Part shown: positions 34,601-45,405 of the stretch, in pieces | Layout: each line of letters opens with the position of its first letter | Position numbering within the stretch: position 1 is the first letter of the stretch | From: Botryotinia globosa | Taxonomy: Eukaryota; Ascomycota; Leotiomycetes; Helotiales; Sclerotiniaceae | Direction: 5' to 3' | Length of the DNA stretch: 64,000 bases | Assembly: GCA_014898425.1 (NCBI GenBank) | Contig: RCSZ01000002.1 | Coordinates: forward strand, 1,984,001-2,048,000 | Notes under the pieces: model-generated | Database searches by the model: none | Told to the model about the DNA's origin: nothing | The model's input: only the letters and a program-made list of their open reading frames with translations | Translations under genes and position numbers: made by a program

Positions 34601-34721
34601 GATGGGTCAGTCTCGGTGGACTGGTTGATACCGAAGAAGATGCGACGCCGGTTGCATTATCTGAAAGATCGAGGTCCCTTGATTTTAATATACTTTTTCG
34701 CTCAGCCGGACTGGCACTCAT
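31616..34721 (-). CDS. large glycosylated multi-TM membrane protein of unknown function, 926 aa
   Basis: There are five exons: 34721-33765, 33665-33362, 33313-32748, 32696-32588 and 32460-31616. Introns are 99, 48, 51, 127 bp, with GTAGGT, GTGTGT, GTAAGC and GTATGT donors. Junctions are in frame (MRTW|VIQPGF, GE|AYHNFLEYV, VFPM|LPIDYN, EM|SSFLATD). The first 225 residues are Ser/Pro-rich and disordered. Membrane segments lie at about 233-256 (VLCLCIYSTIFSGIWFFIAVL), 270-300 (ILFAGFAKSIELSFVTIFVNFL) and 335-358 (WSILGAITLTAAFVAMFY). A long extracellular region with many N-x-S/T sites follows, then a last helix near 795-815 (MFYVVLLLVFLTNLFCLGYF) and a cytosolic tail. It looks like a conserved fungal plasma-membrane or vacuolar family; I know no role. 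Confidence 0.87.
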
Positions 34722-36187
34722 GTTGAGTGAATGTGGATTGTTTCAAATTTTGGTCGTGAATCTAAATTTCTCCCTTCTCTGTCTGTTTGTTTGTCCTTCT
34801 TTTCCTTTTTGTTCAGAGGTTTGAATGTATCTTGCAAATTGTTTGCGGATCGATATCTCGTATCGTATCAGTAGTGTAACAGAAGATCGACAGAGAACGG
34901 CATGTCAATCATTATGGAATGATGAGACGTCAAGTTGGTACTGATGCTACCACGATATCAAGCAATACCTACCCGACCTACCTGAAAGGTCTGCGCCACA
35001 AAGATACTAGAGCAGAAAAACAAAGCAAAGGGGAGCAAAGTAAAAGCCTACTACCACTTCACCTACCTATCTCTCTTACTTTATCCGCCAACCTCGAACT
35101 AACAAATAGATGATGGATGTGGGTCTGGTACTCTTCATTTATAGCAATTCACTCTTTCGCAGGTCTGGAATCGACGTAGAGATCGCTGTATTTTACCACG
35201 GTAGTCCGAATTGTTGGTTGAAGACGATGAAGGATTGGTTGAAGAACGGGAAAGTCTTTGGAGTGGGTTCTTCTCTCCCTCTCACTATCAGATTAGGACT
35301 AAAACCGGTACCAGACTAACTACGTGCAGTTTGAATCCCTGCGCCTTTTTGTCATAACCCAGTGGCTCGTCGTCAGATTTTGGTGCGTGATATCAGTACC
35401 TACCTGGCTCGCTGGGTATGTATGTATTGTCATTCTCATTGATGGATGCATTTCTAGAGTCTCAACACAGCCTCTGGGTTTCTGGACTCGATTGGTTTCT
35501 TCTTAAGGCTGGATGATAAATGAGCACCTGGTTGATCATCCACTCTGGAGTTATATATAACTTTTAATCTGATTGACTACCCAGATATGCATTGCCATGT
35601 AATTGTTGTCGTCTCTTCCATCTTACGTTTACATTGCCGTTGGGAGAATGTTTCCTGTTAGTTTGCTTGCTCTCTACTCTGCCCGTTCATCTTGGTTCCT
35701 TGGCTTTCCCGTATTCTATCTAACTTTCAAAGCTTATTATCGGGATTTGCTGAATGGTTACCTCCCGATCTGCAAACAGCCGCTGGTATCACGCTGGTGT
35801 TCTGTGCTCTGTGCTGTGCTGTGCCGCTGAGAGAACCGGGGAGTATTTGCAATGCCCCGCTTTATTTGCATCTTTGAAAGATCATCAAGTGGTCCCTCTA
35901 CTCTTGTTTCTATCATGGACATCTATCATTTGTCTGATTTACGAGTATATACAAGATTAGTGAAGGGTTTGACGAACAGCACGCAATTTTCGCAGCAAAC
36001 AGAGGCCAGAGCGACAGAGTATGATGACACAACATTATTAGTTGTCAAGAGGGTCTAGAAATTTAGCTGGTAGTGACAGCGAGCAGCCGCGCGCATGCCT
36101 AGTCATTTTGACGTCAAGAAGTACTTGGGGTTACAGGAGTCTCGGGGAACCTAAACACAAAGAGAAATGAACAAGAACTTGGTATCA
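34722..36187. other. intergenic, no gene recognised
   Basis: A 1.4-kb spacer between two minus-strand genes. Several short plus-strand open frames (34919-36058) overlap without motifs or splice logic. CTGTGCT repeats occur near 35795-35825. Confidence 0.45.
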
Positions 36188-36428
36188 TTAAGAATTTACG
36201 GAGTATGATCTAGCCTCTTCTCCATTCTCCCACTCCCGAGCTTCCCTCTCACAGGCCTTACATTTTGATATATGATCTTTCTCCACAATGCCCTCCATTA
36301 AAGTTTCCAGATGCCTAGATAATAGATATTCATTAACAATTTTGATGAACCCTGTCCGCCAACATGTAAATGTAAAAATTGCCCCACCAAAACTACCCAA
36401 CAGCATACTCCCCTCCCCGCCTATATTA

Positions 36429-37918
36429 TTAAATCCAGCCTTCCAATTTAGGCTTTGTCTTGCGACCCCAACTTCGACTTTTCTTCCAAAAAGCATCATG
36501 CTCTCGCGATTGTTCCTTACGTCCAGCGTTAGAAGACATACTCGTGAGCCAATTCGATACTACAGTTCTTGGTGTGCGGGATTCTGGTTCAAATGATGCT
36601 CCTTTTGCTTCGCTCTGGTCTCGATGAATTGGTGCCATGATAGGTGGGCTGTTCCTGCGAGGTGGCGGTATGATAGGCGAGGTCTGAGAGCGTGTTGATT
36701 CCGCACTGGTTTGACGAGGACGACTTGTGTGTATGCCAGTTGTGTGACTCTTTGAATATTCGGTATTGTAATTCGGTAATTCAATCTCCCCGAGCCTTCT
36801 ATTTGTCGACTTGGATATTTTTCGAGGAGCTTGGCTAGCAGATGAGAACATCGAGGGTGACTCTAAGGCACCCATAGCACAATCGTGTTGGAGACGGAAC
36901 TTCCAATCTTTTTCCAATGGCTTTGGAGGCTTGTCGAACATTGGGCTATGAAGATCTTGACTCGATAATGTTTCACATCTGCTCAATCTCTCGTTGCGTG
37001 TCTCTTCAAACTCATCACCGCTTTCAATATCTGTGATTTCCGAATCGTCAAAATCAAACACTGGACTAGGCGTCCTTGAAATGGTTCCGCTGGCTGCTAA
37101 TGTTCGTTCTAGCAGATTATTTTGGCTACGAGTGTTTCTCATTTCCGGAGATGGCGAGCCTGTTTGTTTCCGGCCTGACATGTGCCTTGGTGCCACAACA
37201 TATGCCTCGAGCGGATTGTCAATCATACGACGTTGAGTTTGTCTAAGATCTACAGACTTCTCAGTTGAAGTCTCTCGCCTAGAAAGTTTCAGACGAGCTC
37301 CTAGTATATTTTTTTCAATTACTTCCGGCGAAGGAAAAGTACTAATATCAGGCTCCACGATCGAAGGCCAAGCTTTAGGAGTTTTTGGCGATGGAAGCCC
37401 AATTTTCGATGAAATTTTCTTCTTATTTGCAATTCGAGACATTGGCATATTTGGCTTCTCTGAAGTAATTCGCACCGCTCGTGGTCCTGGATAGGTTGCT
37501 CTGCAAATGAAAAATATAAGTATCGAGGACCCTAAAAATACGCTTTATAATGACAGGTGATAACATACGCCTGGAAAAACTCCATAACATCCAAATCGCC
37601 ATTCTCATCCCCATACGCCGGACTCAACAACACCGTCACACCAGGAGAAATGGGCGTTTCCTCTGATTTCCAATTCGCTGGTGGCTTTTCGAGAAAAAAG
37701 TTTCGGGGTGATGATGCCTCATCATCTGGAGTTCGGGGAAATGTGGCGTTTTCTCTTTCATCAACGTCAAAAAGGAGTTCGGGTGTTGGCATGACCTCTT
37801 CCATGTTGGCGTATGAAAACATATGACTTTGGGCATTGTGGATATATATCTCATCTGGTCTTCTTCGATGAAAATACCCCTGACTCCTCGATTTTCTAAC
37901 GTGTTTTCTATCGGCCAT
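36429..37918 (-). CDS. Ser/Pro-rich uncharacterised protein, 473 aa (alternative 3' end to 36188)
   Basis: Exons are 37918-37569 and 37500-36429. The 69-bp intron (GTATGT...TTGCAG) joins MEFFQA|ATYPGPRAV in frame. The protein is hydrophilic and largely disordered. It has basic patches at the N-terminus (HVRKSRSQGYFHRRR), SP/TP-rich stretches, an acidic patch (DFDDSEITDIESGDEFEE) and RTPRTVVSNWL near the end. After the stop at 36429 another frame is open to 36188 and encodes a hydrophobic segment (MLLGSFGGAIFTFTCWRTGF) and a charged tail. A 46-bp intron with a weak GTCGCA donor and an AATATAG acceptor would fuse it in frame, giving a tail-anchored version. I cannot decide which form is real, and the function is unknown. 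Confidence 0.7.
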
Positions 37919-40280
37919 GATGGATATGTCAACGTCAATGAGACGGCAGTTCTCGTGATATTTTAGTGAAACAATGGGATATAGTATCCAAAGAGAGTGC
38001 CACTGTGCAACGATAGAAAAAGAGCAAGGTAAATGAAACGGCGTAGGAAACCCAAACAAGCAATCAATCAAAATTAATGATTCTTAAGAAATAGTGCCTG
38101 CACTGTATGTATATCAATCCTCAATTGCAAAAGGAAAAGCAAAAAGAAACTCGAGGTATTAAATGAATCAGCAAAATCAAAGGAATGAACGAACGAGCAA
38201 GAAGACTATGTGTAGGTAGTTCCAAGTAGAAATCGAGATCGAGAGCGATCACAACGGTATAAGTACAGCATCAAAACACGAAGTAGTATCAAATTGCAAT
38301 AAAACATGCCACCGCATGCAACCCAACCTCCAATCCTCATCTTAAATATCTACTAAAATTATTCAAGAAAATCGAAATACACATCGGCATTGGTCCTCCA
38401 AAATATACCCGCCCACACCATCGTTTTTTAGTGTATCGAAAATGAATGAGTGCTGCTATTTACTGTTTCACAGTAGAGGCTGAGGACCTATGGATAGATG
38501 TTTATGCGCTGTGGGCGCTTAAATTTTTTGATGGAGGGGCGGATCGCTTGGGGATTGGCTGGCGAGAATTGGGGGTTTGAGGCGGGGTTTTTGGTGCGTT
38601 GTACGGTAGAAGTCTATTGTGTGTTGTATAAATCATTGCTGTTGCCATATTATGTTAACTTTTGTTTTATGCGTATTTTTATGCGTTCTGATGAAAGGTT
38701 TGGAGTCTGCTAACGGGATTGTTCGAGCTGGGGGTTTTGCTTCTTAAAGTCCAAGTATTGCAACCTGGAGAATTACTCACGAACAGTAATAACGACTGTG
38801 GGATCCTCACGAAGCATCTGATTATTAAGTCTCGTGGATCAAATCTGAAGCACAATTGTCTCATGAAATCATAGCGTGGATGAAATTTCTTAGTCGGGAC
38901 ATCTAACTATAACACTCGCTTCCTTTAATACCTTATTACTTTCTAGTGCTTCGTTTCGCAACTTCCCAAGTGGTCTATAACTGTGTCGCTGAGTTGGGTT
39001 TCGACGAATTGAACAGCTTCTGATTTTTGCCGTTGAAGTTCTCTGGATACGCGTGTCGTCACATCATACCTTACACGACCGGTCTGCGGTGCGATATCGT
39101 GGAAGGATAAAAGCTACCCCGCTAGGTTGTATCTCAAGGCGAAATTTTTGGTTCATGACATCTTGTAGTTGTCGCCTAGAGGTTATTTCGCTATGCGCAT
39201 CGACTTGGTGGTTGAAATTTCCTTGCCCTCGCATATACTGTGTTTAAGTATACTTCTATGTACCGCAAGGTTCACGAAGCCTGCTAATTGCCAATTCATG
39301 GAAAACAGCCTTGCATGATTTCAAAGCACTACCTGCGAGCCTTGACAGGAAAGACAGCCAAGAAGGAAAGTAGCCTTTGGAAAGCTGTTGGGCAGAATAT
39401 TTCTATGGACAGCTTGTGCGAAGCCGTGAATAGCAATTTATAAACAAATATGCATTTCCATTACGTGTAGTACTGTGGCAGATGCTGCTCGAGGGGTGAA
39501 AGCTCGGAGTGAGGGGTACTCGACTCAATACATACACTTGCAATGTTAGAGTGATACAAACTTGAGCTCGTGAGACAGCGCGAGAGTAATGAAGTGATGG
39601 TCATGCATTCCCATGTTAGCGAATATTCAAAAGGAAAATAATGCTGTCCCTAGAACAAAGATGATCCCCGAGGAGCTGAACGATTAGAATAAGAGGAGTT
39701 CCTGAAAACTCGGTGCCGCATATTGGCCCGCCCATTCAAGTCTGTTTGAAGCCGTGATAAACCTAGTTAACTCAACTGCCAAACGTTCTGCGACAGTGCA
39801 AGGGAAAACGCACTTGATTCAAGGTGCGTGAAGATGTCCATCCAAAGTAATATGCCTTGTAGCGATGTAGATCGAGGAGGAATGTTCTTGCATTCCCCCC
39901 TGATCCTTCTGGCATTTGATATCGAGAATGATTTTGGGAATTTTCTGTGAAGATAAATTTGTCAGCCCTTGTACCATATTCTCAATCCCAATTTATCAAT
40001 CATTATCTGTAGTACTGATTTTCTTGGTTTTCTACATATTTTCATCGACCATTTTTTCCTGAGGTTCTCCTCTTCTGGTGTCACACACATCTCACCGAAT
40101 TAAACAACGAATTCGAGAAGGCTTGCGTGAAATAATTTTCGGGAAGCATAGCAGCAAGTATCATGACGGAGACCCAGCCGCCTCTCCTGCACTAGATTCT
40201 AGTTTGACCTGAGGACTTAGGCCATCATATATCATCTCTTATGTTTCACCATAAAAAATCAATGAAAACACTACATCCCG
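37919..40280. other. gene-poor spacer
   Basis: About 2.4 kb without convincing coding sequence on either strand. Open frames are short and lack motifs. Leader or promoter of the Ser/Pro-rich gene probably occupies the left few hundred bases. Confidence 0.45.
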
Positions 40281-40584
40281 ATGCAATTCCAAAATCCAGC
40301 TAGATCATTGCGCAGTCCTTCAAGATCTGAGCCTTCAACATTGAGCGAGTCAGTACGCGATCATAATTTGCTTGAAGTTCTGGATGATGATACGTAAGTC
40401 TGACGTGGTAATTTTGATTTATCAGAGAATAAGTCATAAGTTATTACTCAGTACAGAAATAATTATGTTCAATCAAGCACTTTTTGAAGGCGGTCTAATG
40501 TGTGAATGGAAGCAAGTCCTCTGTAAGCTGAAAGCTCGTATCTCTCTTCGTCGGACCCGGCTCATTGACCGAATACCAACTTAA
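40281..40584 (+). CDS. possible small two-exon gene, 81 aa
   Basis: The first frame, MQFQNPARSLRSPSRSEPSTLSE and onward to DDDT, ends at a consensus GTAAGT donor (40394). An acceptor TACTCAG at 40451 restores an open frame (TEIIMFNQALFEGG...) to a stop at 40582-40584. The intron would be 58 bp but lacks a clear branch site. No domain is recognisable. It lies inside an otherwise gene-free spacer, so it may be chance. Confidence 0.3.
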
Positions 40585-41553
40585 TCGCATCATCTGAAGA
40601 CACAAACGAGGGATCAAATTTCTCAGCTCTGCAGCTCGTTGCTTCAGGACACCGACAAGCTAAAGCGCGCATAAATGTTACCTCTGATTCATTTGACTAA
40701 CCTTTTCAATCAACAACAGCATCCACCATCAATCGCGAAGTGAAAATTGTTTCGGATCAAGTCTAGGCATAGATTTGAGAATAACCTCATTTCTCTGCTG
40801 TATTAGGGTTATGAATGAAGTATTATATCAGGCTGCACAGTGATGTTGTCGTAAATCATATCGATTTTCCGGCGTCATGCAGTGTACCAAGAAGGCAAAA
40901 ACGTGTGGCAAGTTGGATTGTAACACATCACTTGTGTGATTCAATATATTCAAAATCATTCAAGGAATCAGACTATATTCGATGGGATATCATATAATCA
41001 TTGTGGCAAGAAGATAGTTCCTACTTGTATGTCGTTTGATATCACACAATCTCACTCGAAATGACCATTAAAACAAAGTTTGGAACTGTGTGCTACATGC
41101 ATGGCGCGGGCTCTATCAAAAATTTCACATGAATCTGGATGGCTCAATCAAACTCCTCTTTCTCCACACGGTATTTATTGTGTCATGCATGTCGCCAGAT
41201 ACAGGAACGAGAGCCATGAGTGTAGTATGGGAATAGTAACTTATATTATTATCAATATGTTCAGATGATCAGAAAAGTGCGGTACGAGCTGAAATATAGT
41301 AAATGGCTTAGTTGAAGCGGAGAGAGTTGTTTCAGTAGCTCATTTCCCCTGGGAATCTGAGAGGAGGTTCTGAGAGGGACTTGGCATATATTAGCGGCAG
41401 TAGCCATCGTCTATACATATGAGATGGCTTCCTGCGATTTTCAGGCCAGCCAGTCTATCCACGCAAATATTCCATGTTACTTATTGATTAATTCCTAACA
41501 ATCCATCAAACGACAACGGCTATCTTTAGCCTTCACTCTTGCCTTTAGTAAAT
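40585..41553. other. intergenic, upstream of the broken Vps62-domain gene
   Basis: No gene is recognised. Confidence 0.4.
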
Positions 41554-42914
41554 ATGACAAACCAAACTCGCACGTACGGGGACCTAAAGGTTACTTTGAC
41601 CTCCGAGTATGAATGGGCCTGGGCGGACACAGGTACTGGTGCAGCTAGAACCATTACTTTCTGGCATCCAAAGTCCCAGTCTAGCGAGTTTGGAGGTATG
41701 CGCCCCTTGGGTACTGTCGGCGTTGACCACTACAACGATATCAATAAGAAGCAAGCTACTCTCCTCGTAGGGGCCACCAGTGATTCGAATCCCGCAGTCA
41801 AATCCCCAACTGTATACACAAGAATGTGGATTTCTGATGGAATGGGTGGAAAATATGATAACTCTTTATGGAGACCAATCCCTCCATCGGGATATGTGTC
41901 GATGGGTGACGTTGTCTTTAATTGCACAAATACGACATGGGATCAACAGCCAAGCACTGATAAAGTCTGGTGTTTACGAGCTGATCTCGCAAAGCGTGCT
42001 ATCTACTCTACTGATTAATCTGGGACGACTTACATGGCGGCGGTGACTTTGATTGTAGCGTGTGGCAAATCTTTCCGGAACGCACTATAGGCATGGGCGA
42101 CAAGAATATTCCCATCACAGCTGGTACTTTCCGAGGACACCAGAGCTACTCTAAGCCCGACTCAGAACATGCTTTGGTTCCGGTTTTGCCTTGCGAGAAC
42201 GGATTCAAGAGATTCGACGCCTCGGTTCCTAAGATCTCAGCGACTGCAATCCCTACTACGGGAGATCAATATTCGCTCAGCGAGCAGTGCCGCGTTACTT
42301 TGCCATTCATTTCTTTCCTTGACATGAAAGACTAAAGAAGCCTTGACTTCATCCGGAACCCGTTTATTGAACTGAGCAGATCCATTGCATGGAAGGTCGA
42401 GGGTGTTTGGGTAAATGGTGGTGAGGGCACGTACTCGCGCCAAAAAGAACTAAAATATGGCGTCAGTAAAACAGAATCTGAGTCAATGACTCACTCTGCT
42501 GGTGTTGAGAGTTAGTATAATCTATACAAGGCTAGTAATCTCACTTTCCTGATAATCGCACATTCTATCTCAATATTCAATATTCAACATGAACTCCTTT
42601 CCATTGTTCATCCAAGATGAGCGATTGCTGACTTCAAACTCTTAGTCTCGGCCTCTTCTGGCATTGGATGCGTAGAATTCAGCGTCACTCTCAATTATCA
42701 ATTTACCTCCGAAAGATCTTCTTCATTCACGGAGTATAAAGAGTCAACGGTAACAGAGAAGTTCGAAGTCCCGGGGAAAAATGCAAAGGTTTTGTTTAGC
42801 AAACATATCTGGATCACGGCCGCTCGTGCAGATAAAGATTCAGTACTTAAGCAGCTCGAATTGATCGCAAACGATGATGTGTATTTTGCTGGATGTAAAG
42901 TTGATTCCGAATAG
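41554..42914 (+). pseudogene. Vps62-domain protein gene with a frameshift and an in-frame stop
   Basis: The region reads as one Vps62-type (PF06101-like) protein. An N-terminal lectin-like part (YGDLKVTLTSEYEWAWAD) is followed by RPLGTVGVDHYNDI, an SLWRPIPPSGYVSMGDV unit and a repeat of it with WDDLHGGGDFDCSVW. SIAWKVEGVWVN and the YGVSKTESESMTHSAG...GCVEFSV region come next, then VLFSKHIWI. The frame breaks at 42013-42018, where one missing T would restore it, and again at a TAA at 42333-42335. A normal 135-bp intron (GTTAGT, GCTGAC branch, CTTAG; 42511-42645) links the last exon, which ends at 42914. Apart from the two lesions the coding sequence is well preserved, so the loss is recent, or one lesion is an assembly error. 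Vps62 was linked to vacuolar sorting in yeast; the role of fungal homologues is unclear. Confidence 0.83.
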
Positions 42915-42946
42915 GCCTAAGCCATGGAAGTTGGATGGGGCTATGG

Positions 42947-42970
42947 GTACTACTCGCTTGCGAGTAGTAC
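42947..42970. repeat. perfect 11-bp inverted repeat with 2-nt loop
   Basis: GTACTACTCGC and its exact complement flank TT, 32 bp after the stop of the Vps62-type pseudogene. It could form a hairpin in RNA; no function is known. Confidence 0.7.
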
Positions 42971-43617
42971 TTAAGAAAAATTGATAATCTTCTCTTTTTC
43001 AATTTACTCTTTTTGTTGGCAAGGAAATTGGGAAGGAAAAGTCGCTGGTTTTGATTTGGTCACGCATTTTTTGACGGGTCACGGTTATTGAGAAAGGAAT
43101 GAGGGGAATGCAGCGTGACTTTCCATAAGCATCCTCACATCGAGAAAAATGATTACTAATAGTCTTTAATTCTCCTAATACATCGCATAGTCCTGGTTAC
43201 AATCCGAGTCTCTAAAAAGACTAGGAAACCCCTGGATGGACTGAAACCTTTACTCTAAGTAATACATACTATTAGATGACAGTTAGGGAGATGGAGTCTC
43301 ACTCAATAACTTCTTTAAAGATGTGACTTAGCAGCTTTGCGCAATATTAGTGCTTCGCATTTTATACGTCGCTTTCTCGACGCGAGGCTTCGTGCTAAAG
43401 ATCAATCTTTTCACATATTCTAATATTGAGTGGAAGAATAATTTTAATGGTTGTTAATCTACTTAATATTAGAGATGATTCCATATTTTCGCTCACAGGT
43501 CTGTATAATTGACCATTCAACTCCAAAATCGCGCTAAACCCGCGTCATTGTATTACCCATTTAATCATCTACACATCAAAAACGCTCGCGAGATCCCTAT
43601 ATTATCACGATTTGCAT
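42971..43617. other. intergenic, no gene recognised
   Basis: Lies between the pseudogene and the convergent RTA1-type gene. Confidence 0.4.
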
Positions 43618-44573
43618 TCATACAGAATCAGACTTGGACCTCGGCCTTGCCTTCTCGACACTTTCTCCGTTAGTATGGGCCCCTTTAGAAAGTCGCGGGA
43701 AACACAACCCAGGATGAAAGATCGCAAGAGATGTTACGGCGATGACAATCATACTATTCTCGTTAGTTTCTCACAACAAAAAGCTAGACGGAAAACTTAC
43801 AATCCCTCCATTGCAATAAAGCCCGCCTCATCCCGCATAATTGGATTTGCCCAACCCTGAACCATCTCTGCAATCCTATACACGCATCTCGCAAAAATGG
43901 TGACGAAAGCCACACTGATTCCAACACAAAACAATCTAAAAGGTCTTTTTGCCGCCAAGATTCTCGTTTCTTCGGGTACTCGGTCCCATGATTTTCTCGT
44001 TCGAAGAACATAGTCAATTGCTAAGGCCGCGAAAACAATTAAAGTGAAGACCTGCCACACGATACCCGCGATCATAAGATTCGTGCCCAGATCTCTCGTC
44101 TTTTCGTTCTCACCAGCACTGGCAGCAATGCCTCCACCAATAGCCTGTAGTAACAACGAGAGAATATCAAAAGTAATAAACACCCAAGTATAAAACCTTG
44201 CAGGAATCCTCGATTTTTCTGTACCAAAAGTTTGCACAATATGTTGAAGCGTAATGTACACGCTAGCGACTACAAAACTAGGCGAAAAAATAAGACAGGA
44301 GATTTGGATCTCGAACCCGATGTTTGACCAGGCATTATCGTGTAAGAGAATTCGGCCAATATATCCAGTTACTTCACCCAGACAGCCAATTGTTATAGCT
44401 ATACCGAAGAAGTATGTTTTGTAACGGATACTGGCGGCTAGGTGATAGATAGCTGCTAGCGTGAAAAAGGCGAGAAAAAATGTATTGAAACCGAGAGAGG
44501 GTGTGTAACCGTATATAGTGGCTTCAACGGGGCATTCTGGGGATAAAGTGGTACAATATAGTGATTCGGGCAT
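43618..44573 (-). CDS. RTA1-family seven-TM membrane protein, 302 aa
   Basis: Exons are 44573-43801 and 43753-43618. The 47-bp intron (GTAAGT, CTAACG branch, AATAG) joins AMEG|FMIVIAVTSLAIFHPGLCFP in frame. Seven hydrophobic helices are visible. Family signatures include GYxPSLxxN near the start, GEVTGYIGR, FEIQISCLIFSPSFVVASVYITLQ, FDILSLLLQAIGGG and RCVYRIAEMVQGW. RTA1/RSB1-type proteins confer resistance to aminocholesterol-type compounds or move sphingoid bases and lipids across the plasma membrane in yeasts. The substrate in filamentous fungi is mostly unknown. The length is normal and the gene looks intact. Confidence 0.95.
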
Positions 44574-45405
44574 TTTAATTCATGTAGCAAGAAATTCCGT
44601 CAAAAATCGAAATGTCGAAAGATAATTGAAATTATGTTGCGAATATTAGCGAAGATGCCCGTTTATTTGGTAGCTGCACCGATGCAATAGTATAGATGAG
44701 TAAATAGATGAAATTGCTCATCTAAAGAGAAGCTTCTCCAGTAATATATATTCATCCCTTTTGGTGAGATTACAAAAAGTAAGCGCCATGGTGTATTTCG
44801 CGCAGCCGCATTCACATTCATTCCCACGGACGATACTATCAACCATGACCAAAATGTGTCAAGTCGGGTCAGATATTGACCGTCTATCGTTCATCCGCGA
44901 ATCTTGTTGGCGGACGTTGAAATAGCCAAGTGTGTCCGTGTCAGCCCTCTGTCAAAATAATCTCCTAAAATATGTTTGACATAGAACTCAGATGAGCCCA
45001 GCCTTGACAACGGCCGTAAGCTTGAGGGAGCATTAAATTTAACGAATGCGAGAGCGGTTTTATGGGTCGTCGACCAATCATAATCTGATCTCAGAATCCC
45101 GCGTTTTTATGTCAAAGAGGCTATGCATAAATTCATGTACGATTAATATCGATGATGTGTCTTTCTGGTGTGTCGTCCAAGCACGTCGTTGTTAAGGGAT
45201 CAGATTGCTGGCAGTAAGATCTTGATGTAAGTAGATATCGAAATGCTTCATGGGCTTTTGATCTTTTATCCACATCGAGGACAAACCATCCCTTCCCAGC
45301 CTAAGTCTTGGTATGGCAACATTCACATAAGGTCATTCGGTACGTGCCTGAACTGGCATAAATCTCTATGCAGCTCAATTTGAGACATAGACAAATGGCT
45401 GAGCG
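44574..45405. other. intergenic, no gene recognised
   Basis: Promoter side of the RTA1-type gene and 3' flank of the zinc-finger gene. No other feature is seen. Confidence 0.4.
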
